From Hyphomicrobiales bacterium (lineage in GTDB: Bacteria; Pseudomonadota; Alphaproteobacteria; Rhizobiales; Beijerinckiaceae), in NCBI GenBank assembly GCA_015655535.1, contig JAATEW010000333.1, forward strand, positions 1-6,853: 6,853 bases of DNA. Direction: 5' to 3'. Positions 1-6,791 of this stretch are shown in pieces. The notes under the pieces were generated by a model. The model saw only the letters and a list, made by a program, of their open reading frames with translations, had not been told where the DNA came from and ran no database searches. The position numbers and the translations under genes are program-made. Numbering within the stretch: position 1 is the stretch's first letter; each line of letters opens with the position of its first letter.

Positions 1-541
1 AAGGCCCGAAGACCAGAAAGAACACGCCGAGATCGACGACGAAACCATTGATGGCGGGCAAGGCGAGACCGGTCGTATAAGGACCGCCGAGCCACATCAT
101 CGCAGCGCAGGCGGTGACCGCGATCAAAGCCTCAAGCAGGAGCCTGATCCGGCCCGAAAATCCATTATGGGTCTGCCGCGTCACTTTCAAGAAATCGTCG
201 TAGAAGCCGATGAGGCCGACGCCGATCATCACAAGCAGAACGATCCAAATATAAGGATTGGCCAGATTGGCCCAAAGCAAGGTCGCGACGATGAGGCCTG
301 AAAGGATCATCAAGCCGCCCATGGTGGGTGTGCCCTTCTTCGTCAGAAGATGCGATTGCGGGCCATCGGTGCGGATCGGTTGCCCTTTGCCTTGCTTCAA
401 GCGCAGAGCCGCGATGATCTTCGGTCCAAAGAAAAAGACGAAGAACAAAGCCGTCGCGGTCGCGCCGCCGGCCCGAAACGTAATGTAGCGAAAGAGATTG
501 AGCGGACCATGCGTCAAAAGTTCCGCGAGCCAAAAGAGCAT
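1..541 (-). CDS. mraY: MraY, phospho-N-acetylmuramoyl-pentapeptide transferase (N-terminal half, cut by window edge)
   Basis: MraY is an integral membrane enzyme that transfers phospho-MurNAc-pentapeptide from the UDP precursor to undecaprenyl phosphate, making lipid I. The frame read from an ATG at 541 gives 180 residues without a stop before the window ends; the family is about 360 residues, so roughly half is present. Seen directly: an N-terminal hydrophobic stretch (residues 28-40), the segment RTDGPQSHLLTKKGTPTMGG (57-76), which is a family hallmark, hydrophobic segments near 77-92 and 98-112, and the catalytic aspartate pair D115-D116 in FYDDFLKVTRQ followed by NGFSGR. The start is supported by AAGGA 7 nt upstream. 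It follows murF but is separated from it by about 100 bp of repeat-like sequence rather than the tight spacing seen elsewhere here. The truncation is only the window boundary. Identification is very secure. Confidence 0.97.
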   Translation of the reverse strand, partial: MLFWLAELLTHGPLNLFRYITFRAGGATATALFFVFFFGPKIIAALRLKQGKGQPIRTDGPQSHLLTKKGTPTMGGLMILSGLIVATLLWANLANPYIWIVLLVMIGVGLIGFYDDFLKVTRQTHNGFSGRIRLLLEALIAVTACAAMMWLGGPYTTGLALPAINGFVVDLGVFFLVFGP

Positions 542-548
542 ATTCTAA

Positions 549-553
549 TCCTT
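549..553 (-). promoter_or_regulatory. Ribosome binding site of mraY
   Basis: The minus strand reads AAGGA 7 nt before the mraY ATG at 541. It fixes the start, and it lies at the outer edge of the repeat-like element that fills the murF-mraY gap, so the repeat may contribute part of it. Confidence 0.7.
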
Positions 554-651
554 AGAGTGTGATCGCTTTGAATTTTATCGCAATCATTCTCGAACCTTTT
601 GTTTGACGCATGATCTTATCGGAAAAGTCTGCAACTTTTCTAAGATCATGC
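553..651. repeat. Palindromic intergenic repeat element between murF and mraY
   Basis: About 100 bp that is sharply AT-richer than the flanking genes (36 G+C among bases 541-640) and holds two hairpins. The strong one has arms 608-618 and 641-651 (11 bp, perfect) continued by 622-628 and 634-640 (7 bp, perfect), with a 3-nt bulge at 619-621 and a 5-nt loop. The weaker one pairs 555-566 with 580-591 (9 of 12 positions match). From memory, a sequence of this build (GCATGATC, then a run like GGAAAAGT, the mirror arm, then TGACGCATGATC-type and AGAGTGTGATCGC-type ends) recurs in intergenic regions of many Rhizobiales genomes. That is recollection, not a search. The boundaries are estimated from the hairpin ends. 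It encodes no convincing protein. It could instead be a locally fixed regulatory hairpin. Confidence 0.7.
608..651. other. Strong imperfect hairpin overlapping the murF stop codon
   Basis: Eighteen base pairs in two perfect blocks (608-618 with 641-651, and 622-628 with 634-640), one 3-nt bulge and a 5-nt loop at 629-633. In the murF-mraY transcript it would form right at the murF stop (646-648). On neither strand is the stem followed by a run of T, so it does not look like a classical intrinsic terminator. An RNA-stabilising, RNase-processing or ribosome-related role is only inference. Confidence 0.75.
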
Positions 652-2085
652 TTGCGCCGGAGTTGGGGCCGCGAAATTCTGTTTGAGCGCATTGACAATT
701 TTGCTCATGCGGCTGCCGTTCGATCCTTTGACGATGATGACGTCGCCATGGCGGACCGCATCGCTCACGAGCGGTTCGAGATCGGCGACATCGTCGCGCC
801 AGGCGCCGCGTTGCGCATCGGGCAGAGCGTCGAAGAGAGACTTCATCAAAGGTCCCGCCGCGAAGACGAGATCGATATGATTGGCGCCGACATCCGAAGC
901 GATGCCGCGATGCCACGAGGCCTCATTGGCACCCAATTCGAGCATATCGCCGAGCACGGCGATGCGGCGGCCCTCAAGCCCGACCGGCAAGGCACCGGCC
1001 AGCGCCAAAGCCGCGCTCATCGAAGCCGGATTGGCATTATAGCTTTCGTCGATCACCGTAAACGGCCCTTGCGCCGTCTCGAGGATCAGCCTTTGCCCAC
1101 GCCCCGCCTGGGCCTGGAAAAAGGCAAGTGCTGCGACCGCGTCGTCGAGCGCGAGGCCGGAGGCGCGCGCCGTCAGCAGCACGGCCAGGGAATTCATGGC
1201 GAGATGCTTGCCCGGTGCGCCGAGGCGATAGGTCACTTCGCGCCCGAAGATACGCGCATGGATCATCGAATGATCGGCCGCGAGCGCAATATCGAGCAGC
1301 CTCGCATCGGCCTTTTCATGCTCGCCGAAACTAAGGATATGATCCCCGGGCGAGTCTTTCGCATGCGCTTCGAGCCGTTCGAATTGCGCGCTGTCGCGAT
1401 GGATGATCGCGGTGCCGCCGCGCATCAGGCCTGAAAAAATTTCGGCCTTGGCATCGGCTATGGCATCGACGCTGTCGAAATATTCGAGATGAACCGGCGC
1501 GACATTGGTCACGATGGCAACATGCGGCCGCACCATCGCGACGAGCGGCGTGATCTCGCCCGCGTGATTCATGCCGATCTCGAACACACCGTAATGCGCG
1601 GATTTCGGCATGCGCGCCAAAGTGAGCGGCACGCCCCAATGGTTATTATAGGACGCGACCGAGGCATGCGTCGGACCGCTTTGGGTGAAGACGAGGCGCA
1701 GCGCCTCTTTCGTCGATGTTTTGCCGACGGAGCCCGTCACCGCGATGATGCGCGCGGGAGAGCGCTGCCGCGCGGCTTTCCCCAACCGTCGCAGCGCGGC
1801 CAGCACATCATGCACGATATAAAGCGGGCCATGGCCTTTGAACGCATCGGCATGGGCTTCATCGACCACGGCCGCGGCGGCGCTCTTTTCCAGCGCGGCT
1901 TCGACATAATCATGGCCGTCATTCGCATCGCCCTTGATCGCGAAGAAGAGATCGCCTTGCGCAAGCGTTCGCGTATCGATCGAAATGCCATAGGCGGCCG
2001 ACGGCACATAGCCGGACACACGCGCTTCGAGCGGCGCGACGAGACCAAGGCCAGTCCATAGAGGCTCAGGTGTTGTCGTCATCAT
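646..2085 (-). CDS. murF: MurF, UDP-MurNAc-tripeptide--D-alanyl-D-alanine ligase
   Basis: This cytoplasmic ATP-dependent ligase adds the D-Ala-D-Ala dipeptide to UDP-MurNAc-tripeptide, completing the pentapeptide that MraY uses. The 479-residue product has the Mur ligase plan: N-terminal UDP-binding domain with SIDTRTLAQGDLFFAI (35-50), central ATPase domain with P-loop TGSVGKTS (117-124), SYNNHWGVPLTL (145-156), EIGMNHAGEI (169-178) and NVAPVHLE (194-201), then the C-terminal domain with DESYNANPASM (346-356), LGDMLELG (378-385) and VKGSNGSRM (452-460). E. coli MurF is about 450 residues, so the length is normal. I chose the ATG at 2085, 2 nt after the murE stop. An upstream TTG at 2124 would add 13 residues lying inside murE and has no good ribosome binding site. 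The ATG also has only a weak one (AGGGA about 15 nt away), so translational coupling to murE is likely. The final Ala codon and TGA stop lie in the repeat hairpin arm. Confidence 0.97.
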   Translation of the reverse strand: MMTTTPEPLWTGLGLVAPLEARVSGYVPSAAYGISIDTRTLAQGDLFFAIKGDANDGHDYVEAALEKSAAAAVVDEAHADAFKGHGPLYIVHDVLAALRRLGKAARQRSPARIIAVTGSVGKTSTKEALRLVFTQSGPTHASVASYNNHWGVPLTLARMPKSAHYGVFEIGMNHAGEITPLVAMVRPHVAIVTNVAPVHLEYFDSVDAIADAKAEIFSGLMRGGTAIIHRDSAQFERLEAHAKDSPGDHILSFGEHEKADARLLDIALAADHSMIHARIFGREVTYRLGAPGKHLAMNSLAVLLTARASGLALDDAVAALAFFQAQAGRGQRLILETAQGPFTVIDESYNANPASMSAALALAGALPVGLEGRRIAVLGDMLELGANEASWHRGIASDVGANHIDLVFAAGPLMKSLFDALPDAQRGAWRDDVADLEPLVSDAVRHGDVIIVKGSNGSRMSKIVNALKQNFAAPTPAQA

Positions 2086-2087
2086 GT

Positions 2088-3545
2088 TCACGCGCCGAGG
2101 TCCCTGAGGACCGCCCTGGCACAATCCGCGTCCGAGAAGGGCAAAGTCTTGTTGCCGATGATCTGGCCGGTCTCATGGCCTTTGCCGGCGATCAGCAGAA
2201 CGTCGCCTGATTGCAGCGCCTTGATGCTCTCCGCGATCGCCGCGGCACGGTCGCCGATCTCGCTTATATGCGCGGCGGCGCTCGCGCCCTCAAGGATCGC
2301 GCGACGGATCAGGGCCGGATCTTCGCTGCGCGGATTATCGTCCGTGACGACGACCCGATCGGCCAGGCGTGCGGCGACTTCGCCCATGATCGGCCGTTTG
2401 CCCATGTCGCGATCGCCGCCGCAGCCGAAGACCACGGTCAGATTTTTCGCCGTCAGCGGGCGCAAGGTGCGCAAGGTTTTGTCGAGCGCGTCGGGCTTAT
2501 GCGCATAATCGACGAAGACGGGCGCATCGTGATAGCGCCCGACGAGTTCGAGCCGCCCGGGCGCGCCTTCCAAATGTTGGAGCGCGGCGAAGACTTCGTC
2601 CGGCGGGCTGCCTGTTGCGATGCAAAGTCCCGCCGCGACCAGAGCATTCGAAACCTGGAAATCGCCTGCAAGCGGCAGCTTCACCGCATAGGTCTTGCCC
2701 TCATAGGCAACCTCGATATGGGAGGCGAGCGTCTCAGGCGTCACTTTAACGAGACGCAGGGCCGTGCCCTTGGCGCCGACCGTGAAAAGCTTGAGCCCCC
2801 GCGCCTCGCAAGTCGCGATGACTTTATTCGCCACATCGCTGTCGGCATTCACGATAGCCGGTTGACCCTTGTGAAGCAAAGTATCGAAGAGCCGCAGTTT
2901 CGCGTCGAGATAGTCTTCGAGCGTCGCATGATAATCGAGATGATCGCGCGAGAGATTGGTGAAGGCGCCAGCCGCCAGACGCACGCCGTCGAGCCGCCGC
3001 TGGATGATGCCGTGCGAGGAGGCTTCCATGGCAAGATGCGTTACGTCCTCATCGGCCAGGCGCGCCATGGCCCAGTGCATCTGGATCGGGTCTGGCGTCG
3101 TCAGGCTGCCATAGCTGCCACCCAAGGGCGCTATAATGCCAAGCGTGCCGAGCGATGCGGCGAGCTTGCCGAGCCTGCCCCAGATCTGCCGCGTGAAAGC
3201 GGCGACCGATGTCTTCCCGCTTGTGCCGGTGATGGCGACGATCGTCTCCGGCTGCTCCTGATAGAAACGCGCCGCGCCGAACGAGAGACTGCTGCGCACA
3301 TCCGCGACTTTGACGAAAGCCGCATCTTCGAAATTCGTCCCAGGATCGCTTTCGGCCACGACGGCAATCGCGCCTTTGGCGACCGCTTCCGGCGCGAAAC
3401 TGAGGCCATTGACCTTGGTGCCGGGCACGGCAAAAAACACAAAGCCCGGTTCGATCGTGCCGCTATGCACGCTGAGACCGCGCACTTCCCGGCCGGCGAA
3501 GCGCGCCGGAATTTCAGCCGTGGGAAGAAAATCGGCCAGATGCAT
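2088..3545 (-). CDS. murE: MurE, UDP-MurNAc-L-Ala-D-Glu--meso-diaminopimelate ligase
   Basis: This cytoplasmic ligase adds the third stem-peptide residue using ATP. The 485-residue product carries the Mur ligase motifs in order: LSVHSGTIEPGFVFFAVPG (24-42) in the UDP-binding domain, P-loop TGTSGKTS (106-113), TTPDP (149-153), MEASSHG (173-179), NLSRDHLDYH (197-206), the lysine expected to be carbamylated (K216 in DAKLRLF), DYAHKPDAL (346-354), and the substrate-specificity motif DNPR (403-406) followed by SEDP. DNPR is the signature of enzymes that select meso-diaminopimelate rather than lysine, so a DAP-type (Gram-negative) wall is inferred. GKGHE is at 454-458. The ATG at 3545 overlaps the ftsI stop by one base (TGATG) and has GGAGG 6 nt upstream. 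A TTG one codon earlier (3548) is only 3 nt from that site and is less likely. No defects are seen. Confidence 0.98.
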   Translation of the reverse strand: MHLADFLPTAEIPARFAGREVRGLSVHSGTIEPGFVFFAVPGTKVNGLSFAPEAVAKGAIAVVAESDPGTNFEDAAFVKVADVRSSLSFGAARFYQEQPETIVAITGTSGKTSVAAFTRQIWGRLGKLAASLGTLGIIAPLGGSYGSLTTPDPIQMHWAMARLADEDVTHLAMEASSHGIIQRRLDGVRLAAGAFTNLSRDHLDYHATLEDYLDAKLRLFDTLLHKGQPAIVNADSDVANKVIATCEARGLKLFTVGAKGTALRLVKVTPETLASHIEVAYEGKTYAVKLPLAGDFQVSNALVAAGLCIATGSPPDEVFAALQHLEGAPGRLELVGRYHDAPVFVDYAHKPDALDKTLRTLRPLTAKNLTVVFGCGGDRDMGKRPIMGEVAARLADRVVVTDDNPRSEDPALIRRAILEGASAAAHISEIGDRAAAIAESIKALQSGDVLLIAGKGHETGQIIGNKTLPFSDADCARAVLRDLGA

Positions 3546-5344
3546 CAATGGCCTCCACGCCCGGTTTGCGGAATATTCGCCATTCCATAGCCGAGTTTGG
3601 CGAGCAGCGGAAAAGGCTGCGTCGGCAGATCGATCCGCGGCGCGACGCCGAGCATCGGCCCGGTATGCTCGATGATCTTACCCGTCACAGAGCCGGAATT
3701 CCACGCGGCGGTGCGAAAGCCGCCGGTTTCAGGCAGGCCTTGCGGTTCATCCATCAAGGTCAGGAAGAGATATTTCGGCTTATCGGCCGGAAGAATCGCC
3801 ATGAAGGTCGTGAACACTCTATCCTTGGAATAATGGCCATGCACGATCTTGTCCGCCGTGCCGGTCTTACCGCCAATGAAATAGCCTTTGATATTGGCGT
3901 TGCGCGCAGTGCCTATCTCCGCGTTGAGACGCAAGAGATAGCGCATGGTTTCGGATACCTCGGGCCGGACGACCCGGGGCGCATCCTTCTTGGCATCCTC
4001 TTCGCCTCGCTTCAAGAAGGTCGGCGGTATCATAATGCCGCCGTTGACGAGAGCGCCGACAGCCATGATCGCCTGCAAAGGTGCGACATTGAGCCCCTGT
4101 CCGAAAGCAATCGTCATCGTATTCAATTCGCTCCAGTTTTTCGGCACGAGCGGCTCGGCCGATTCCGGCAATTCCGTATGCAGCCGCGTCAATTGCCCCA
4201 TTTTGCGCAAAAACGCCTTATGGCCTTCGACACCGACCATCAGAGCCATGCGGGCCGTGCCTATATTCGACGAATAAGTGAAGACTTCGGGCAAAGTAAG
4301 GAAACGATGCTGGGGCTCGAAATCATGGATGGTGAAGCGCGAATAGCGCAAAGACTCCCGCGCATCGAGCCGCGAATTCAAATTCACCTTGCCGGATTCG
4401 AGCGCCATGGCGATCGTAATCGCCTTGAAGGTCGAACCCATCTCATAAACGCCAACCGACAGACGGTTAATGTGATTGGGATCGAGTGCGTCGGCCGGAT
4501 TGTTCGGATCGAAATCCGGCAATGAAGCCATGGCGACAACTTCGCCCGTATTGACATCGAGGATCGCCGCCGCGCCCCCCTTTGCCTTGAACTTCGCGAT
4601 GCCTTTTTCGAGTTCCTCGCGCACGGCATAAGTCGCCTCCAAATCGAGCGAGGTCACGATGGGCTTCAGAGTCTCAGGCGTCAGACTGAAACCCGCGCCA
4701 TGCAGATCGGCGAGGCCTTGCCCGTCGATATATTTTTCGAGACCCGAAATGCCGACGCCGTCGAGATTGGCGAATCCGAGCACATGCGCCGCGATGGAGC
4801 CATTCGGATAGACGCGCTTGTTTTCTTGCAAAAAGCCGATGCCCGGAAGTCCAAGGTGATAGACTTCCTGCTGCTGCTTGGGCGTGATCGCCCGCTTGAC
4901 CCAAATGAATCCTTTTCCCGAACTCAGCCGGTCGCGCAATTCCTTCGGATCGACATCGGGCAGGACGGCGGTCAAGAGTTCGACGGCTTCGTCCTTGTCG
5001 ATGATCCGGCGCGGCTCGGCGAAAACCGACATGACTTTGATGTCGGTTGCCAGCACTTCGCCATTGCGGTCGAGAATATCGGGTCTTGCCGCGGCGACGA
5101 CTTCCGAAGCACCGTGTTTCAAGGCTTGCTGCGCGCCCGAATGCAGGCCAAGCATGACAAGCCTCCCGCAGATAACGCCATAGACTAACACGAAGATCAC
5201 GGCCACGAGCCTGATGCGCCGCGTACTTTTATCCAGCCGCGTCGCGAAGAGCCCAACGCAGAAGCGCCACAGCCTGCGCATGCGCGTCGGCTTCGCGGCA
5301 CTGCCTTGGCGATCAGGCTGAGAAGAAGGGGGCGCGATGCTCAT
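3545..5344 (-). CDS. ftsI: FtsI / PBP3, septal peptidoglycan transpeptidase
   Basis: Monofunctional class B penicillin-binding protein that crosslinks peptidoglycan at the division septum, working with the glycosyltransferase FtsW and activated by FtsQLB. The 599-residue product has a basic cytoplasmic tail of about 42 residues, one membrane-spanning segment (about 45-66), and a periplasmic part. The pedestal domain includes RPDILDRNGEVLATD (87-101), and the transpeptidase domain has the catalytic motifs STFK (S304 nucleophile, K307), SSN (358-360) and KTGT (493-496). FGQGLNVAPLQ (414-424) is also typical. Length matches the family (E. coli 588). The start at 5344 is 12 nt after the ftsL stop. 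No strong ribosome binding site is visible there, so coupling to ftsL is possible. The end overlaps murE by one base. No PASTA domain is visible, as expected for a Gram-negative PBP3. The three-motif active site is intact. Confidence 0.97.
   Translation of the reverse strand: MSIAPPSSQPDRQGSAAKPTRMRRLWRFCVGLFATRLDKSTRRIRLVAVIFVLVYGVICGRLVMLGLHSGAQQALKHGASEVVAAARPDILDRNGEVLATDIKVMSVFAEPRRIIDKDEAVELLTAVLPDVDPKELRDRLSSGKGFIWVKRAITPKQQQEVYHLGLPGIGFLQENKRVYPNGSIAAHVLGFANLDGVGISGLEKYIDGQGLADLHGAGFSLTPETLKPIVTSLDLEATYAVREELEKGIAKFKAKGGAAAILDVNTGEVVAMASLPDFDPNNPADALDPNHINRLSVGVYEMGSTFKAITIAMALESGKVNLNSRLDARESLRYSRFTIHDFEPQHRFLTLPEVFTYSSNIGTARMALMVGVEGHKAFLRKMGQLTRLHTELPESAEPLVPKNWSELNTMTIAFGQGLNVAPLQAIMAVGALVNGGIMIPPTFLKRGEEDAKKDAPRVVRPEVSETMRYLLRLNAEIGTARNANIKGYFIGGKTGTADKIVHGHYSKDRVFTTFMAILPADKPKYLFLTLMDEPQGLPETGGFRTAAWNSGSVTGKIIEHTGPMLGVAPRIDLPTQPFPLLAKLGYGMANIPQTGRGGH
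3552..3556 (-). promoter_or_regulatory. Ribosome binding site of murE, inside ftsI
   Basis: A full GGAGG lies 6 nt before the murE ATG at 3545, within the last codons of ftsI (encoding the Gly-Gly-His end). It decides between the ATG at 3545 and the in-frame TTG at 3548, favouring the ATG. Confidence 0.75.
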
Positions 5345-5356
5345 GCGGCTTGCATC

Positions 5357-5749
5357 TCATCTTGCGGAGCTGGAGGGCGTGACGGAACCGGCGGCATTGC
5401 CGTCGCGCGGCGTATTGGTGGGCTCGGCGAGGCCAAGCGCTTCAAGCTTGCGGCCGATCTCGTCGACCCTCATGCCGCGATCGGGCAAGGCTTCCGCGCC
5501 GACGATCTGGTTCAGCGCCAAAGGTTGCAGATCGAGAAGCTTATCGGCCAAGGGCTGCACCCGTTCGGGGCGCGTGACATGCGCCCATTCGGCCTTGAGC
5601 ATGCCGATCGAATCCTGCTCGTCTTTGATTTGATGTTTGAGCGAGGCGATTTTCTCGGCGTGAAAAATCGTTTCGTATTTGATCGAATAGGCATAGATCG
5701 CCGAGCCCACCAGGGCGAGGATCGCGAGCAGGTTCAAAAACCGCACCAT
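5357..5749 (-). CDS. ftsL: FtsL, bitopic divisome protein
   Basis: Small inner-membrane protein that forms the FtsQLB complex with FtsB and FtsQ, which recruits and activates FtsWI at the septum. The 130-residue product has a very short cytoplasmic end, a single membrane segment (about 4-22, LNLLAILALVGSAIYAYSI), then a polar helical stretch (about 28-58) suited to a coiled coil with FtsB. A conserved-looking RPERVQPLADKLLDLQPL (60-77) follows, then a low-complexity tail rich in Ser, Thr, Pro and Ala. FtsL is poorly conserved, so the call rests on topology, length, the PERVQ-type motif and position between rsmH and ftsI. I chose the ATG at 5749, one base after the rsmH stop, with AAAGG 8 nt upstream. 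A longer in-frame opening up to 6052 lies wholly inside rsmH and would place a long arginine-rich stretch before the membrane segment, so I rejected it. Confidence 0.92.
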   Translation of the reverse strand: MVRFLNLLAILALVGSAIYAYSIKYETIFHAEKIASLKHQIKDEQDSIGMLKAEWAHVTRPERVQPLADKLLDLQPLALNQIVGAEALPDRGMRVDEIGRKLEALGLAEPTNTPRDGNAAGSVTPSSSAR

Positions 5750-5750
5750 G

Positions 5751-6791
5751 TCAGCGGCCTTTCGGATCGTGTTGCGGCAGACGGGTGAGCTTTGCGAGCG
5801 CTTCGTCGAGAGGGCGAGGCGGCGCCTCGTTCCTGATGCCGAAGCGCAGCTTTGCCGAGCGCGCACGGGGGTTCTGCCTAATCTCGTCTTGAGACGGCGT
5901 GACGGGCTGGCCCTTCGGCACACTGAACGTCGCCTCTTGGACTTCCGGTTCGCCAGGCAGGCGCCGCGAAGCCGCCTGGCCGCGTCCCGAGCGTGTCGTG
6001 AAAAATGTCTTCGCGATTCGATCTTCGAGCGAATGGAAAGTAACGACGGCAAGCCGCCCGCCCGGCTTCAAGACCTGCTCGGCACCGACAAGCACCCGCG
6101 AGAGCTCGCCGAGTTCGTCGTTCACGGCGATGCGCAAGGCTTGGAAGCTCTTCGTCGCCGGATGAATATCGCTTGGCCGGTTCGGCGCGACGCGCGCGAT
6201 CATCTGCGCCAAGGCCAGTGTCGTGGTGTAAGGCGCGGTGGCGCGGTCATACACGATCGCGCGCGCGATGCGGCGCGACGCGCGTTCCTCGCCGAAATGA
6301 TAAAGAATGTCGGCAAGCTCCGCCTCGTCCAGCGTATTGACGAGATCGGCCGCGCTTGGCCCCTCGCGCCCCATGCGCATGTCGAGCGGCCCATCGAAAC
6401 GGAAGGAAAAGCCGCGCTCCGGCTCGTCGAGCTGCATCGACGAGAGGCCGATATCGAGAACGACGCCATCGAAACCGGAAAAGCCGAGGCTCAGCGCCGC
6501 GCCGGCGAGGTTCGAGAACCGGTCTTGCGACAGGGTGAGCCGCCCTTGCGCCTCTTCGTCGAGATCAAAGCCTCCGGCAATCGCCGTCGGATCGCGGTCG
6601 AGCGCGAGCACGCGGGTTCCGGGCGTTGCGAGAATGCCACGCGAATAGCCGCCGGCCCCAAATGTCGCGTCGAGATAAAGCCCGCCTTCGCGAACATCGA
6701 GGGCGGCCAGAGCTTCGTCGCGAAGCACGGGAATGTGCCGGACCGGTCCGCCCGCAGCGGGCCTATCGGCATCGCTGCGGTCCGCGCTCAT
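5751..6791 (-). CDS. rsmH: RsmH (MraW), 16S rRNA C1402 N4-methyltransferase
   Basis: S-adenosylmethionine-dependent enzyme that methylates N4 of C1402 in the ribosomal P site of 16S rRNA. It is a cytoplasmic RNA-modification enzyme that conventionally sits near the head of dcw clusters. The 346-residue product shows HIPVLRDEAL (19-28), the SAM-binding motif DATFGAGGYS (41-50), ALDRDPTA (63-70), DIGLSSMQLDEPERGFSFR (113-131), DGPLDMRM (133-140), HPATKSFQALRIAVNDEL (210-227), VVTFHSLEDRIAK (249-261) and NPRARSAKLR (308-317), all hallmarks of the family. E. coli RsmH is 313 residues; the extra length lies partly in an acidic, Ala-rich N-terminus and a C-terminal tail. The ATG at 6791 has GGAG 7 nt upstream and overlaps the stop of the preceding frame as ATGA. 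It ends one base before ftsL. Confidence 0.97.
   Translation of the reverse strand: MSADRSDADRPAAGGPVRHIPVLRDEALAALDVREGGLYLDATFGAGGYSRGILATPGTRVLALDRDPTAIAGGFDLDEEAQGRLTLSQDRFSNLAGAALSLGFSGFDGVVLDIGLSSMQLDEPERGFSFRFDGPLDMRMGREGPSAADLVNTLDEAELADILYHFGEERASRRIARAIVYDRATAPYTTTLALAQMIARVAPNRPSDIHPATKSFQALRIAVNDELGELSRVLVGAEQVLKPGGRLAVVTFHSLEDRIAKTFFTTRSGRGQAASRRLPGEPEVQEATFSVPKGQPVTPSQDEIRQNPRARSAKLRFGIRNEAPPRPLDEALAKLTRLPQHDPKGR
5758..5762 (-). promoter_or_regulatory. Ribosome binding site of ftsL, inside rsmH
   Basis: The minus strand reads AAAGG 8 nt before the ftsL ATG at 5749, inside the last codons of rsmH. It supports the short 130-residue FtsL over the longer in-frame opening. Confidence 0.65.

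Noticed and set aside
1..541. mraY as a truncated pseudogene
   Set aside because: The frame is intact to the window edge with the catalytic aspartates present; the missing half is simply outside the window.
542..645. Promoter for mraY in the murF-mraY gap
   Set aside because: AT-rich words such as TAAAAT occur on the minus strand, but I could not find a matching -35 at proper spacing. The AT content is explained by the repeat.
608..651. Hairpin as a rho-independent terminator of murF
   Set aside because: No T-run follows the stem on either strand, and termination here would cut off essential mraY and the genes expected after it.
610..1434. 274-codon plus-strand open frame starting in the repeat hairpin and opposite murF
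   Set aside because: Beyond the repeat it is entirely antisense to murF, and its composition is that of a shadow frame. The start codon is part of the palindrome.
2211..3590. 459-codon plus-strand open frame opposite murE
   Set aside because: It is the antisense of a well-supported gene; GC-rich codon use suppresses stops on the opposite strand. The translation is Arg/His/Asp-rich with no recognisable domain or motif.
4022..4044. Short inverted repeat CGGCGGTAT / ATGCCGCCG inside ftsI
   Set aside because: Imperfect, within conserved coding sequence, and of a length expected by chance in GC-rich DNA.
3548..4525. 325-codon plus-strand open frame opposite ftsI
   Set aside because: Antisense shadow of ftsI with no recognisable motifs and no sign of its own ribosome binding site or promoter.
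5357..6052. 231-residue minus-strand version of FtsL
   Set aside because: The extra N-terminus lies inside rsmH, is highly Arg-rich, and would precede the membrane segment. The ATG at 5749 has a suitable AAAGG site and a 1-nt junction.
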